A stretch of DNA of 48,237 nucleotides, taken from positions 176,477-224,713 of the forward strand of contig JBBHKE010000301.1 in NCBI GenBank assembly GCA_037447655.1. Reading direction: 5' to 3'. A program made the position numbers and the translations under genes. Origin of the DNA: Zygnema cylindricum (Eukaryota; Streptophyta; Zygnematophyceae; Zygnematales; Zygnemataceae). This document shows, piece by piece, positions 31,795 through 43,119 of this stretch; the first letter of the stretch is position 1; each line of letters starts with the position of its first letter. Below the pieces are notes generated by a model. That model made no database searches and was not told the origin of the DNA. It saw nothing but the letters and a program-made list of their open reading frames with translations.

Positions 31795-32295
31795 CACCGC
31801 GCATCGTAATTAGAGTAAATTACTCTAATTCGGTCGCTCAAAATTTCGACTCTATCACATGAAATAGAGTAAACGATTCTATTTTTTTCATTATTCTATT
31901 TAAGGTAAAGTTTAATTAGCGTTTTTAATTCTATTATAGGTTCGTTTTAAATGGTGTGGAGTACGGACGGTGTCAGACTGTGCAAAATTGTACTTTATTA
32001 AGTAAAAAAGTACAAATAATGATTAAATACAGGCCGTTATCATGTATATGCGTTATAACAAACCGTGTAGTGCAAACGTCATAGTGACGATAAACTGTAT
32101 GTTTTGCCAAATTTTGTACGGATACCTTATTTACAGTAGAGGATATTAGCGTGCCAAATTAGAGTACTTGAATAAATTAGAGTAAACTTCATAGTTAAAA
32201 AGGCTCTATCACATAAATTAGCGTTAATTACTCTAATTGTTTTTTTCAGTTTTTGTACTCTAATTTTTTCATTACTCTAATTACGATTCGCGGTG
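31795..32295 (-). mobile_element. TIR element E1-D (501 bp, intact)
   Basis: CACCGCGCATCGTAATTAG at the left and TAATTACGATTCGCGGTG at the right, with TA at 31793-31794 and 32296-32297. Interior order is the reverse of E1-A to C. It is a good reference copy for the family. Confidence 0.92.
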
Positions 32296-32297
32296 TA

Positions 32298-33540
32298 CTG
32301 TACTGTACTGTACTTTAGCTGTAGCTGTCGGCCCGGTTCGGTTCGGTTCGGTTCGGCTCGGTTCGGTTCGGCATTGCTCATTTTGGGGCACACCGAACCA
32401 CATGGTTTTAAACCGAGTATCGAAGAATTCCGAGCCAAATCGCACCGTTGGTTTTCTACGGTTTGAATCACCGAGCTGCTAAACCGTTCATTTACCTTAA
32501 TAATTAAATATTCTCCTACGGTACGGTATTAGCTTTTATTGGCCCTAATTTGCTCGTCGTACTTTTGGCTCGATGACCCGTTTGGCGGGTCCATCGCAGG
32601 GCCGGATCATTATTTTGGCCATTCGTAATGAGCCACGTGGCCCTTGCAAAACAAAAAAGAAACAAGAACAAAAATATGTGAAAAAATATATGTTTCCAGC
32701 TATTTTAGTGTTTCTAACTTTCTACGCATAAAAAAAATGTTTTTGGGGGATCAACTCCCGAATTGGACGAATCAATTTCCTTTTTGCGACGGATGAGACG
32801 CTTCCTAGAAAACGGGCAGTTTTTATGTATCCCTTTTTTTCGTTTCTCTGCAGAAATTACACGTGTAACGAAATAATAAGTCCGGCGGATTTCCGGCGGC
32901 TGTGCAAAACATTGATCTTTTCTTGGTCTATTTATTTACGTGAGCCAATAGATTAGGGTTTAGCAATCTCTATTCTGTACTATGAGCTTTACTTTTTTGT
33001 ACGCCTTTCTTTATTTTTTATATTTTTTGTATACTAAATTCATTAGCTGTATTGTGTACTTTTGACCGTCATTCGTAACTGTTAAATTCGGGTTCAGCCA
33101 GAACCGAACAAAACCTTTATAAACCGGTTCGTAAAAGACAAACTGAACCGGCAAAAAACAGGTTTGGTATCCGGCCGGGGACTGTGGTTCCGAAACGAAA
33201 AAATAAAAAAATGTTCGCTGCTACGTGAAGCTTCCGTACGGCACGCTTGAAGGAAAAGCAAATGCGACAAAACAAATATCTTGTGGGCCGTTGTGCAGAG
33301 AGGATTAAACAGGTGTGTTGTGCAGTCGTTTGAACAGTTTAAACATGTTTTGACATGTGCACTTCTGAACTTTGGGAGAAATCACTCGAATCAGAATAAG
33401 GACAAGGAACATATTCTTGCATATGTGTTTGTACGAATCTGATTAATGTACATGACCTGTACGGTGGGTACCAATGATATGCTAGCGCCGACATTTAGTT
33501 ATGCTATTAGTGTAGCTGTTTAACTACCGAACGTTTATAC
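32298..33540. other. no gene recognised; (GGTTC)n microsatellite
   Basis: 32333-32372 is a GGTTC-type repeat. The rest is unassigned, AT-rich with short frames. Confidence 0.5.
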
Positions 33541-34180
33541 AACCATGTGCATAAGTAAGGGTTTTTTTCTGTCGTTTTGCCGTAAAACTAAGCGCCGTAC
33601 TGCCTAAGTTGCAGCCTTACAAAGGAATCGCAAATATGTAGAGTACAATTTGCGTCATCCTTGAACTTAGGATGTACAAAAATTTGTCGTCTTGTGATTT
33701 TCGACCCACTTCAACGACGAAAAACGTCATCTTCAAACCTTTGTTTAAAACACATGCGCGATGTGATTTAAAATTAGGTTTTTTCGATTTACAAATAGGA
33801 ACATTTTTTCGCACGTGCCTTAAATTTCGAAAAAAATCCTACGATTTCCAAGGACAAAGAAAAGTACATAGTTCGCTATGTTCTGTCCGTTTGCGTTATA
33901 ATAAGACAAAAAGAAGTACACGGTTTGTTTGATTTTGTCCATTTTCATCCAGTACGGATTTTTTATTTGCAGGGGTCTTCAAGTTCCGATGCCATTTCAC
34001 CTCGAGCGGACAGGCGACGCGAAGGGCAAAGCGCATCTTCTTCAACCGTAAAACTGTCAGGCTGGAATGCGGTACATCTACAATGTCACGATAAGACATG
34101 CGACGTCACAAAGCAGTTCCAAAACAGTCTAGACTCCCCTGAGTCCGTAGCACAATTTGTGGCTCTTTTGGTGTAAACCG
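33540..34180 (-). mobile_element. truncated, inverted E4 copy (E4-3)
   Basis: AAGTAAGGGTTTTTTTCTGTC and CTAAGCGCCGTAC match the complement of the E4-1 right part. GCAGGGGTCTTCAAGTTCCG with ATGCCATTTCAC matches its middle. The opposite terminus is missing. Confidence 0.65.
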
Positions 34181-34360
34181 CCGAAAGAACCATTCCAGGC
34201 CGTCATTGCTCACGCGGGCCGTCCGATCATAATATATAATTTCTTGACGTCCGTTCAATTTGGCCGGCTCACCGAATGATCCGTTTGTTTCTTTTACATG
34301 TGCGCAAGTTTGGTGTATTCCATTAAAAGGTTCAATGCACGTGAAATGTATTTATTATAA

Positions 34361-34630
34361 TGTAACACCCCATGTGTGTATCAGACCTTCTACAAAAAAA
34401 TGCATACGGACGACGGTTACTATGGACTAGTAGGGCCAGGGATTGACTCCCGGCCGGTCCACTCCTTTTTGTTAGAGGCAACTTTTTACCTCTCTCTCTC
34501 CTACCTCAGTCTGTCTCGTTGCTTGTTAGAGGAGCAACCATAGTTTCCTCTATCTTACACTTTGCCTTCACACTCTAGAGTCTAGACATAATAACAGAAA
34601 TAATAGAAACAAAAAATTACTATTTCAACA
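34361..34630 (-). repeat. probable 3' LTR of the minus-strand Copia
   Basis: On the minus strand the purine-rich AAAGGGAG (34631-34638) precedes TGTTGAAATAG at 34630. A plausible CA end is GGGGTGTTACA at 34361. The outer limit is uncertain because no second LTR is present. Confidence 0.5.
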
Positions 34631-34643
34631 CTCCCTTTAATTC

Positions 34644-35220
34644 TTAATATAGTTTATGTTTTAGACCACAATTTTCTTTGCAAAATATCAACTTTGGTGA
34701 GGGCACACGTTTGGTAATCATATCTGCTACCATTTCCCTATGTGGTCTGTATTCTATTTTAATTATTTTATGCTCAACTTTCTCCTTAACAAAACTCAAT
34801 CTTATATCCATTTGTTTTGCTTTGAAATGATGTTTAGGATTGGTTGCAATTGGAATAGCAACTTGATTATCACATAACACCTTTTGCACACCGCTTTTTC
34901 ATAAATCTAAGCTCTTAGAGCAAGGATTTGACAAACATTACTTCTTTGATTGCAAAACATGAAGCCATATAATCAGCCTCCATATTGGACTAAGCTACCA
35001 CCTTTTGTTGCTTGCTACTCCAGCAGCAAGCTCCAAACCCAACTTGCAAAACATATCTCGAAGTACATCTTCTCATTGCCACATCCCCATAACTAGCATC
35101 ACTCCAAGTGGTGATGTCAGTATTGTCCCACGTCAGTGTTGTGTCAGTATTGTCCCACGTCAGTATTGCCCCAACCCAGATGCATCCACAAATCCCTAGT
35201 TCCCACCAAATAGCTCATTA
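34644..35220 (-). pseudogene. Copia RNase H domain, broken
   Basis: MEADYMASCFAIKE followed by the 81-codon terminal frame with HREMVADMITK. Several stops and frame changes. A ~17-bp unit containing TATTGTCCCACGTCAG is repeated about four times at 35115-35170 inside it. Confidence 0.75.
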
Positions 35221-36156
35221 TTATCTTTGTTGCCTCTTAATCTCTCTTCTATGATTATTTAAATCCCTACTTAGATCAGCCATAGTTGTAGATATGTTAA
35301 GCGTGGTAGAATTCATAAAATGAATTAGACTCCCCACAATCTGTCTATAGGGAATATTTCTCATGAATTCTCTTTCTTCCTGATCCATCTGATCATCTCT
35401 GATCATTACTCTTCCCTTTGAACTCCCCTCTAAAACCTTTTTTAAATCCATTTTGAGTAGAACAAATGTTGGCTCTCTCTATCCGATTTTTTTTTAGCAT
35501 TTTTCCTATGGTTTCTTTTTGAGCTGATTTTATAATTTTCTTTCCTCTATCTCTATCCATCTGGATTCCCATAATATATATAGCGTATCGTAGATCTTTC
35601 ATATCAAATTGAGTTGTCAAATCTTCCGTTAACTTGTTAATGTTTTCAAGTGATTTGCTTAGAACTAGCAGATCATCAACATAAATTGCAATAAAGATCA
35701 CTCCATTTTCATGTTCAAAAAAGTAAATAGAGTGATTACAAATGATTATGACATATCCATGACCAATCAGATTTTCACATAATATTCCATTCCCTTGGAC
35801 CCCACTTAAGCCCATACAACTTTACTTTCTTGTCCTTCTTCCACCAAACCTTCCGAGTGTCTTATGAAAATTTCCTCTTCCAATTTTGCGTGCAAGAAAA
35901 CTGTTTTTATATCCATTTGGTGGATCTCCATGTGTAAGGCTAGTGCTAGACTGAGAAAAATCCTAACTGAATGAAATCTAACTAGTGCAGCAAAGGTTTG
36001 TTCATAATCGATCCCCTTCTTTATCTTAGCAACCAACCTAGCTTTATATCTCTCTATGGTGTTGTTGCGATTCGATTCCCTATCAGGTAGACAGTCCACC
36101 AATTCCCAAGTGTTGACTTCCATGATTGATGGCATTTCCTCATTTATGGTTGTCAT
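35221..36156 (-). pseudogene. Copia reverse transcriptase, broken
   Basis: 36156-35806 has RYKARLVAKIKKGIDYEQTF and QMDIKTVFLHAKLEEEIF. 35815-35393 has the catalytic AIYVDDLLVLS. 35451-35221 has YRQIVGSLIHFMNSTT. Separate frames, with the N-terminal segment before RYKARLV partly deleted. Confidence 0.85.
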
Positions 36157-37330
36157 CCATCTTTAGCTTTTTCGAACTGTTAACTACCTCAAAGTATATC
36201 TGTGGTTTCTAGTTTTTTTGGGTGTGACAGTCTTGTGAGCTTGTTGTTAGCTTGCCTTTCCTGAAGCTTCTTGCTGCTCCTTCTCTTTCATCAATCATTA
36301 GTGAATCTTTTTTTTCTTGCTGAGTCTCTTTATCTTTTAGAATGTTAGCCGGTTTTGGGTTGTCTTTATGATCTATCTTTTCATAACCAACTTTTGTTTC
36401 AGATTGTAAAATCAGTTTCATATATGATTTTTACAGTGTAAGGGATTTACTGATTTTCCGTCATTCATTACTACCAAGTGTTTTACGATAATTAGGTTTT
36501 TTTCCGTAAAATCTTATACTCTATATCCCTTTACATCCTCATCATAGCCCACTAAATATCTAAGTTTCCCTTTTGCATCCATTTTCCAGCTGGATTTATC
36601 TGCATTTAGACTGTAGACTTGACTTCCAAACACTTTTAGGTGAGAGATATTTGGTTTTGTACATGCCCTTCTCTCATAAGGTGTTTCTTTTTTAATGGTT
36701 GAAGTAAGAACTCTATTTCTAAAATAGTTAGCACAGTTCATAGCCTATTCCCAAACATAGTCTCCCTATTTTGTTATCGATCACCATGCATCAAGCACTA
36801 TCTCCTAAAATCCTATTTAGTCTTTTAACCACCCCATTCTGCTATGGATTATAAGGGACAGTCTTTTATGCAAAATTCCCTCTGTTCTTAATAAGTATTC
36901 TTCAAATTGATTAGAGGTAAATTCTCCTTCATTATCACTCTTAATCCTTTTGATGTTGGTTCCATGTAGCTTCTCACCCCATGCCTTATAATCAACAAAA
37001 TACCTTAAAACTTCACACTTAGACTTTAACCTATCTAGACCAATCATGAGTGATAGTAAACATTCATCTTTTTCCACCAGCTGATGGGACTTTTGCTAGC
37101 CCCCATATGTCAGTGTGAACTAGGTCCAATTCCTTTTCTCCACCTAAAGGTTGGAGTTTTTGGAAAATGCAGCCTGTGAGTTTTCCTTGAGCGTATCCGC
37201 TACAATCATCTAAAATCGCATCATCATCAAATTTAATACCTTTTACTACTTTTTTCTTCATCTCTTTCAACTTGTCTAGATGCATATGTCACAACCTTTT
37301 ATGCCATATCATCATTTCATTGACAGAAGA
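36157..37330 (-). pseudogene. Copia integrase and linker, broken
   Basis: 37330-37064 is the zinc-binding/GAG-pre-integrase end (HLDKLKEM ... CSGYAQGKLTGC) followed by ELDLVHTDIWG. 37077-36817 has IKRIKSDNEGEFTSNQFEEY, the catalytic DNEGEF region. 36741-36514 has the C-terminal HLKVFGSQVY. Stops and frame changes throughout. Confidence 0.85.
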
Positions 37331-37723
37331 ATACAAAACTCCATTATTTTCATTGTTTAGAATGATCTAAAACATTCATTGACTTCTTTTTTCAGCTATG
37401 AAATAAACCTCGTCCTAAAAGCTAGTTATGAACACACCTTTCTTAGTTCCTATCTCAAACTCTTTCCTTCGAACATTCGGAAATCTCAAAGCTCTAAATC
37501 GAGTTCTAAATCGAGTGAGAAGGAAATTGAAATTGAATCCGAGGAAGAGAAAGAGGAAAAGGAGGAGAAGCAAGTTATTAGGAGGAGCTCTCGGATTACA
37601 AAGGGGAAGAAACCGGAGAAACTCACTTACGATCGAAAAGGGGAAAATACATCAAATTCGCATTATTTTCTTTCCGATGTTAAGGAGACGGAGTTTCTTA
37701 TGTAGCAATCACTTACGGAGAAT

Positions 37724-38912
37724 ATGACCGGCGACCCTCAATCTTATGTCAAGGCTAGGAGGTCGGTTGATTGGGAGAGTAAGTGGAAACCGGCGTGGGA
37801 GAAAGAATTTAAGTCGGTGGTTGATAATCCAACTTTTGAGGAAGTGAAATTACCGGAGGGGAAAAAGGCGATTGATGCAAAGTGGGTCTTTAAAACCAAA
37901 ACTGGAGCGTCGGGTGAAATAATTAAGTACAAGGCGAGGCTTGTTTGCAAGGGGTTCCAACAACGTGAGGGAATCGATTTTAAGGAGACTTATGCTCCCG
38001 TGGTGAAGTCCGACTCACTACATAATATTATTGCAATTGCAGCGATGGGGAAGAAGCACGTCTATCAAATGGACGCTGAAACCGCGTTTTTAAATAGTGA
38101 GTTCGAGGAAGAGGTACATATGAACGTACCGGAAGGTGTCTCTCCTTTGCAAGAAGGAAATATATGGCGTTTACAAAAGTCATTATATGGTTTGAAATAA
38201 GCACCACGCACTTGGTATTTGAGACTTCATCAAGTACTATTGAAGTTTGGATTTGTACGGACTACGTCCGATTCTGGAGTTTACGTGAGAGGTGAAGGAG
38301 TTCACCAAATCATCTTTTCCGTTTATGTGGATGATTTCTTGATGGCATGCGACAAGTTGGAGCGCATTAGTGAGTTGAAACGTTATCTTGGTTTACATTT
38401 CAAAGTAACAGATCTTAGAGAGGTACGATATATTTTGGGGATTGAAGTGATACGTGACAAAGAGGGGAACATTAAATTGAGTCAAGCTCAATATTGTAAG
38501 GAGATTTTGGAGAGATTTGGTATGTCTGACGCGAAACCGCTTTCTACACCGTTGGATGCAAACCTACACATTCGTAAGTTTGAAGAGGAGGATTCTATCG
38601 ACGTACCATATCGAGAGGCGGTTGGTTCACTTATGTACCTTAGCGTTGGTACTCGTCCAGATATTTCGGCAGTGGCTTTCATCGTTAGCCGTTATTGTCA
38701 CGAGCCAAAGAAGGCACACTAGGAGGCCGTACAACGTATCTTTCGATACTTGGTTGGTACGATTGATCTTGGACTTTTGTTTACTTTTGACAAAAATTCT
38801 TTAGAGTGTGTTGGGCATTGTGACGCGGATTGGGGCGGCAATTTTGATTCAAGTAAATCCACGTTAGGGTACGCATTTATTTTTGGAGGAGTCGCGATCT
38901 CGTGGAGTTCTA
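37724..38912 (+). pseudogene. Copia reverse transcriptase and first part of RNase H
   Basis: YKARLVCKGFQQREGIDF, QMDAETAFLNSEFEEEV, catalytic FSVYVDDFLMAC and VGSLMYLSVGTRPDIS all lie in one frame. There are three single stops, each explicable by one transition: TAG 37703-37705, TAA 38198-38200 and TAG 38720-38722. CDADWGG, an RNase H landmark, precedes the insertion point. Confidence 0.9.
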
Positions 38913-39915
38913 TGTTGAAATTGTTATTTTTATATGGTATTTTCTAGGTCTGAACTAAGTACAAAATAGAAAAGGTGGACAGCCTGCCTCCGCCTCCTCT
39001 CTCTTCCCACCATACTTGCCGTAGTCACTGAGGGATAGAGAGGATGGCTGAGCCATGGCTGTCCTAGCTTAAGCAGGCAAGGCTAAAGAGTGACTTATGT
39101 CACTCTCAACAAAAGGTTGAGTCCGGCAGGACTCAAACCTCTGACCGGTAGAGCGCGGCTTAGCCGTTAGCTCTAACCAGTCTGTTGTAGAAGTCCGTTA
39201 GCATATATTAGGTTTGATATTTACTTAAACAATGTTACGTCTATGAATTCGATTAACGGAATTACGAACGAAAAAACATGGAACCAAGTATTATATAGTG
39301 CAAACATTATCTCGCATTCAAACAAATGAATCGGACATTTGTTTTCGACGGCAGACATTTAATATTGAATCTGATCCGACGCCGTACATCAATGTCGAGA
39401 TCACGGAATGGTCACTTTTGACGTTTATGGACATCGCGTGATGTGGCGCCACGCGGAGGGATGACATTTGGTCGCAGGAATTCCGGCAAACATAAGGACA
39501 AATGAAAAGTGGACACGCGTCCACTTAATGGCATTACCGTACATGGGCCGTACAGAAAGTACATCGGCCATAGTACTTTTCTGTACTCTACAGTGATCCG
39601 ATTAGTTCGTACTTCAATAGATAGGGTTTGTGAGAGGGATTTAGGACTTAGAGAATTTTGGTAGATCGGAACCTCTCTCTCTTTGAGAGTTTGTATAAAC
39701 TTCGCATTTTTGCCGACTCATAACTTATCGGCTGGTTGGCCATTTTCACTGATTCTTTTTGCTACGGACTCAACGGAGTCCAGGCTGCATAGGGGTGCAG
39801 TCAAATTGTCAGTTTGTCTTCTTGGGTAGCAGTGGTCGTGGCTTAAAGTGGGTTAGTTAAATACTATCTAGAGGCTTCTTGTATTCTGTAGTCCAATGGA
39901 GGACATAGAATTGCA
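38913..39915. mobile_element. 1003-bp TG..CA insertion (solo LTR or short non-autonomous LTR element)
   Basis: Starts TGTTGAAATTG and ends GAATTGCA, flanked by the direct duplication TTCTA (38908-38912 and 39916-39920). The Copia frame is the same on both sides. It contains no coding content and carries a SINE-like segment near its left end. An internal sequence after 39530 (GTACATGGGCCGTACAG) is GTAC-rich. Confidence 0.85.
38955..39195 (-). mobile_element. tRNA-derived SINE-like segment nested in the insertion
   Basis: On the minus strand a TGGTTAGAGCT box A (39169-39179) and a GGTTTGAGTCC box B (39129-39139) lie 29 bp apart, as in a tRNA-type Pol III promoter. About 170 bp of unrelated body follows. 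No anticodon arm or cloverleaf is intact, so it is not a tRNA gene. Ends are approximate; GTCTG on both sides could be a short duplication. Confidence 0.55.
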
Positions 39916-40273
39916 TTCTAGGCTACAACCTACGGATGCGTTAAGTTCCACAGAATCTGAGTATATGGTTGCGTGTCATGCATCTAAGGCTTCGATTTGG
40001 ATTAACGAGATGTTATGCAAGTTGAGCGTTCCTATTGGTTGTATGACGATTTATTCTGAGAGCATGAGTTCGATGGCGTTAGTGAAAAATCCAGTGTTTC
40101 ACAAAAGGACGAAACACATCAGGATCCAATGGCATTTTGTAAAATATTTGGTGACAGCGAACGAGATTGTATTTTCGTACGTACCAACAAAAGAGGAGGC
40201 GGCAGATTTGCTGACGAAAGCAGCTACGCATGATGTATTTGAGAGGGGGCGACCAAAACATGGATTATTTTGA
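39916..40273 (+). pseudogene. remaining RNase H part of the second Copia element
   Basis: LQPTDALSSTESEYMVACHA, then KHIRIQWHFVKY and EEAADLLTKA, then stop TGA at 40271-40273. These are the usual C-terminal RNase H landmarks of Copia; the domain is split from its start by the 1 kb insertion. Confidence 0.88.
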
Positions 40274-40306
40274 AGTGTTTGGCGATTACGACAATAAGAG
40301 GGGGAT

Positions 40307-40957
40307 TGTTGGGATATTGCCGTTTCGCGCTATTTCCGCGAAGCGTCATTCTAACTTGTAATTGTTTGACGCGAACTGTCGCGTCATCATAAAAAAAGAA
40401 CGAAGTCGTTTCGCGGCAGTACTTTTGTTGTTCGTGAACGAAATGTTCTATTTCGTTTCGCGTCACTTAATTGTTTCGTGCACAGGTGTTTTAATTTGCG
40501 TGCAGGTGTGTTCGTGAAGCGACACATGTTTAAGTCAACGTTTGGAGTTTGTCTTTTCAAAGAAAGAAGCGTGTGCGCCTTCCTACGTGGAACTTTCATT
40601 GAAGAGTGCACATTGAGCTAAGGACAGACTTCGTTGCTACGCTAAGTCTTGCTTGTCTTATCTTGTTGTCTCTTAGTGCAAAGTAGCAAGTATATAGACA
40701 GCAGTGTACATGTGGAGAGTATTAAATGAATTAATCAATCAATCTTAGATGATTAATCTTGGAGTAGAGGTTACTTATAGAATAAGAGAGAGAAGAGAGA
40801 GAAGAGAGAAGAGAGATGATGTAAAGAGGCTTCGGCTAAGAACACATATAAATATTTTTGGCTGAATATTCCTCTTGTCTATTATGAGCTCCCGCTGTGT
40901 AATGATTTATGTTTTGTGAATTATTTTAAGTGAAACTCTTTTGCTTAAGATCCTACA
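40307..40957 (+). repeat. 3' LTR of the second Copia element (651 bp)
   Basis: Follows purine tract AATAAGAGGGGGA (40293-40305). It begins TGTTGGGATATTG and ends AAGATCCTACA, imperfect inverted ends. A GCTTCGGCT(A)A motif near 40830 is shared with the solo LTR at 43859. Confidence 0.8.
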
Positions 40958-41990
40958 ATTTTTACATTTTTTTTGCACACTGTTCATTTCTGCAGCCAAA
41001 AAGACTTACCAATCTGTAGCTAAGAAGCATTACATAGATGCTTATCGATTTTCAGCAAGTAGTATTTTAGAAAGATTACATAAGTGCACTACATATGTCC
41101 ACATTTATGACAAAAAAAACGAAATATGCTACAAAAAACATGTGAAAATATGTTATGTCACATCTACTGTTGACAAATTTAGTATTTTTTTTTGGAGTTT
41201 GCACGTGTGTTTACAAGCCGTTTTTCATTATATTCGAGAAATGGTGAATTCCAATAATTGTTACAAAAAGTATGCAGTTTTTTTGTGCTCAAAAATGGTT
41301 CTGAAATGATTTAATAAATGGTTGAATGGTAAAGCTTGCTTAAGAAATGTTCAAAGAAGTGTCATAAATGTGAATATTTATTATTTTTGTTATTACAATT
41401 TGTGGTGTAATTTGGACGAGTACTAGCAGCAGCGGCACTACTGTAGCACTTGTTTGTTATTTAAAAAATCATATTTTTCAAGCATAATGTGAGAAAAAGC
41501 CTACAAAAATAACTAAGAAAACCAGAAAATACAATCTAGAACGTGTATGGGGGAACAAACACCTGCGAATAATAAGAAAAAACAAGAGAAAAAGCTTTGA
41601 TTTATCGCGATAAAATATATCGGCCTATCGACCCGATATATCAGCAAGATATCGCGATGTTTACCTCCTCGATATATCGAAGCGATGTATCGATTATCGG
41701 GTACCTAAAGTTAGGTACATATCGAATATCGGCAAGTGGTCCTGATACACAACACTATCATTTAATAATAAATTGTCCTCTGACTAATCTTCTTTTTATA
41801 TTTATAGGCCAAGAATAAATTTTATTGCCAAAAAAGCGATGGTACGACCATTAAAGTGCGGAACATGATTTTAACTTCAAAAAGTTGGCAATCATTGAAT
41901 GTAAAAGGCTAACCTCCTTAAGGACTAATAGCACAATAAAGGTTTAGCAACAAAAAAATGCTAAAAAGGAAAGTACAACATACAGAAAAA
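40958..41990. other. unassigned, with a weak exon-like frame and a TATCG-rich cluster
   Basis: A CTGCAG acceptor-like site at about 40991-40996 begins a ~104-codon open stretch to 41309 (AKKTYQSVAKKHYIDAYRF at its start); family unknown, and it may be chance. 41597-41740 is a cluster of overlapping TATCGATA/GATATCGCGATA-like motifs. The rest is AT-rich. Confidence 0.35.
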
Positions 41991-41999
41991 CCAAAAACC

Positions 42000-42880
42000 A
42001 AACTGTAGTGCGTCGTACTTATGAAAAGTGGATATTCAACATTCATTCATGGTTTATTTCAATGGAGCTATTTCCGCCTTTTGTTCTTGTTATTTTCGCC
42101 TTCTTGTGCCTTATGGACATAATTTTGACAATTTGCACTCATTTCAAAAATTTGACAATGGTGGCAAACTTATCGCATTTAAAGGATTTCACGGATGTAA
42201 AAGATTCAACAGCAATTAACGAGACCTTATTCACCAAAATCTAACGACATTGGAGAATATAAAAACAGTACGTTGGAGGAAATGGTACGTACTATGCTCG
42301 CCACTACACATTTTGACGACAAACCTTGAGGATATGTGATCTTGACGCCTAATTATAACAGTGGCATCCATTTACCGTCCGTTTTGAGTAATAAACAGCA
42401 AGGCAAATTATGGATCTGCCACAAACCTTATATAAGTCATTTTCACGTGTGGGGATGTCGAGCTACAATTTATACCGAAGAGTAATACTGAAGTGTCAAA
42501 TTTAGTACGCGATCGTAGACAGGATATTTTGAGCGTTACGGTACGAAAGGGATTTTGTACAAGTCATATGTTCCAAATGCTAATTCGATCATGGACCCTC
42601 GAAACGTCGAATGTCATGAAGAATTGAAGCCCCTTATTCCTGTCATTTTCTTCAAAATCTAGGGTGAAAGGGTGATCCGTTGTCAAACTTTGAGAAGGAT
42701 CGCAATTATTTTCAAAAACCACCCATAAAAAAAAAAAAGTTCAAAAGTTCTCAAAAGTTGAAAATATAGAGATTATGAAAAATAAAGACATAGACATAAT
42801 CCAGTCTTTTCAGCTTAATCCAAATGTTGAAATACAACCATCTTCTACTAAACCGTATCTTTCTAAAATCGCAAAATAAA
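42000..42880 (+). pseudogene. Copia integrase remnant
   Basis: Frame pieces in order: KFDNGGKLIAFKGFH (catalytic DNGG region), NSTLEEMVRTMLATTHF, GYVILTPNYNSGIHLPSV, ISHFHVWGCRA, and MDPRNVECHEELKP. This is integrase C-terminal order. Many stops and frame changes. No LTR belongs clearly to it. Confidence 0.85.
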
Positions 42881-43119
42881 GCATTCCTAATGAAAATTAC
42901 CATAAAACATGAGTGTCAAAATTGATCAACATTTGATGTGCAACCAAAGGAATTACCCAACACAATCTAGATCTTCCCTGGTAAATAAGTCATTGTACCC
43001 CTATGACAAATATTTAGCCAGCATTTTCCCCCTTTACTGCTAGAAATAAAAGGGATCCCCAAAGATCCACCACTCTGTTTATCTTTTCTAATACCCATTT
43101 ATTAAAAATCCCTGAAATA

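Larger units (their letters stand above)
34361..37375 (-). mobile_element. Copia-type LTR retroelement, 5'-truncated and decayed
   Basis: Pol order on the minus strand is integrase, RT, RNase H, then a purine tract and LTR, which is Copia order. Gag, protease and the 5' LTR are absent. It ends head-to-head against another Copia at about 37376. Confidence 0.85.
37376..40957 (+). mobile_element. second Copia-type LTR retroelement, 5'-truncated
   Basis: Begins within the integrase/RT linker (acidic Ser/Glu/Lys-rich segment at 37490-37700), then RT, RNase H, purine tract and 3' LTR. Interrupted at 38912 by a 1 kb insertion. Sequence differs clearly from the minus-strand element, so this is not a simple inverted duplication. 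Confidence 0.88.

Noticed and set aside
39115-39195. Minus-strand tRNA gene
   Set aside because: Box A and box B are present but no acceptor stem or anticodon arm pairs; a SINE-like origin fits better.
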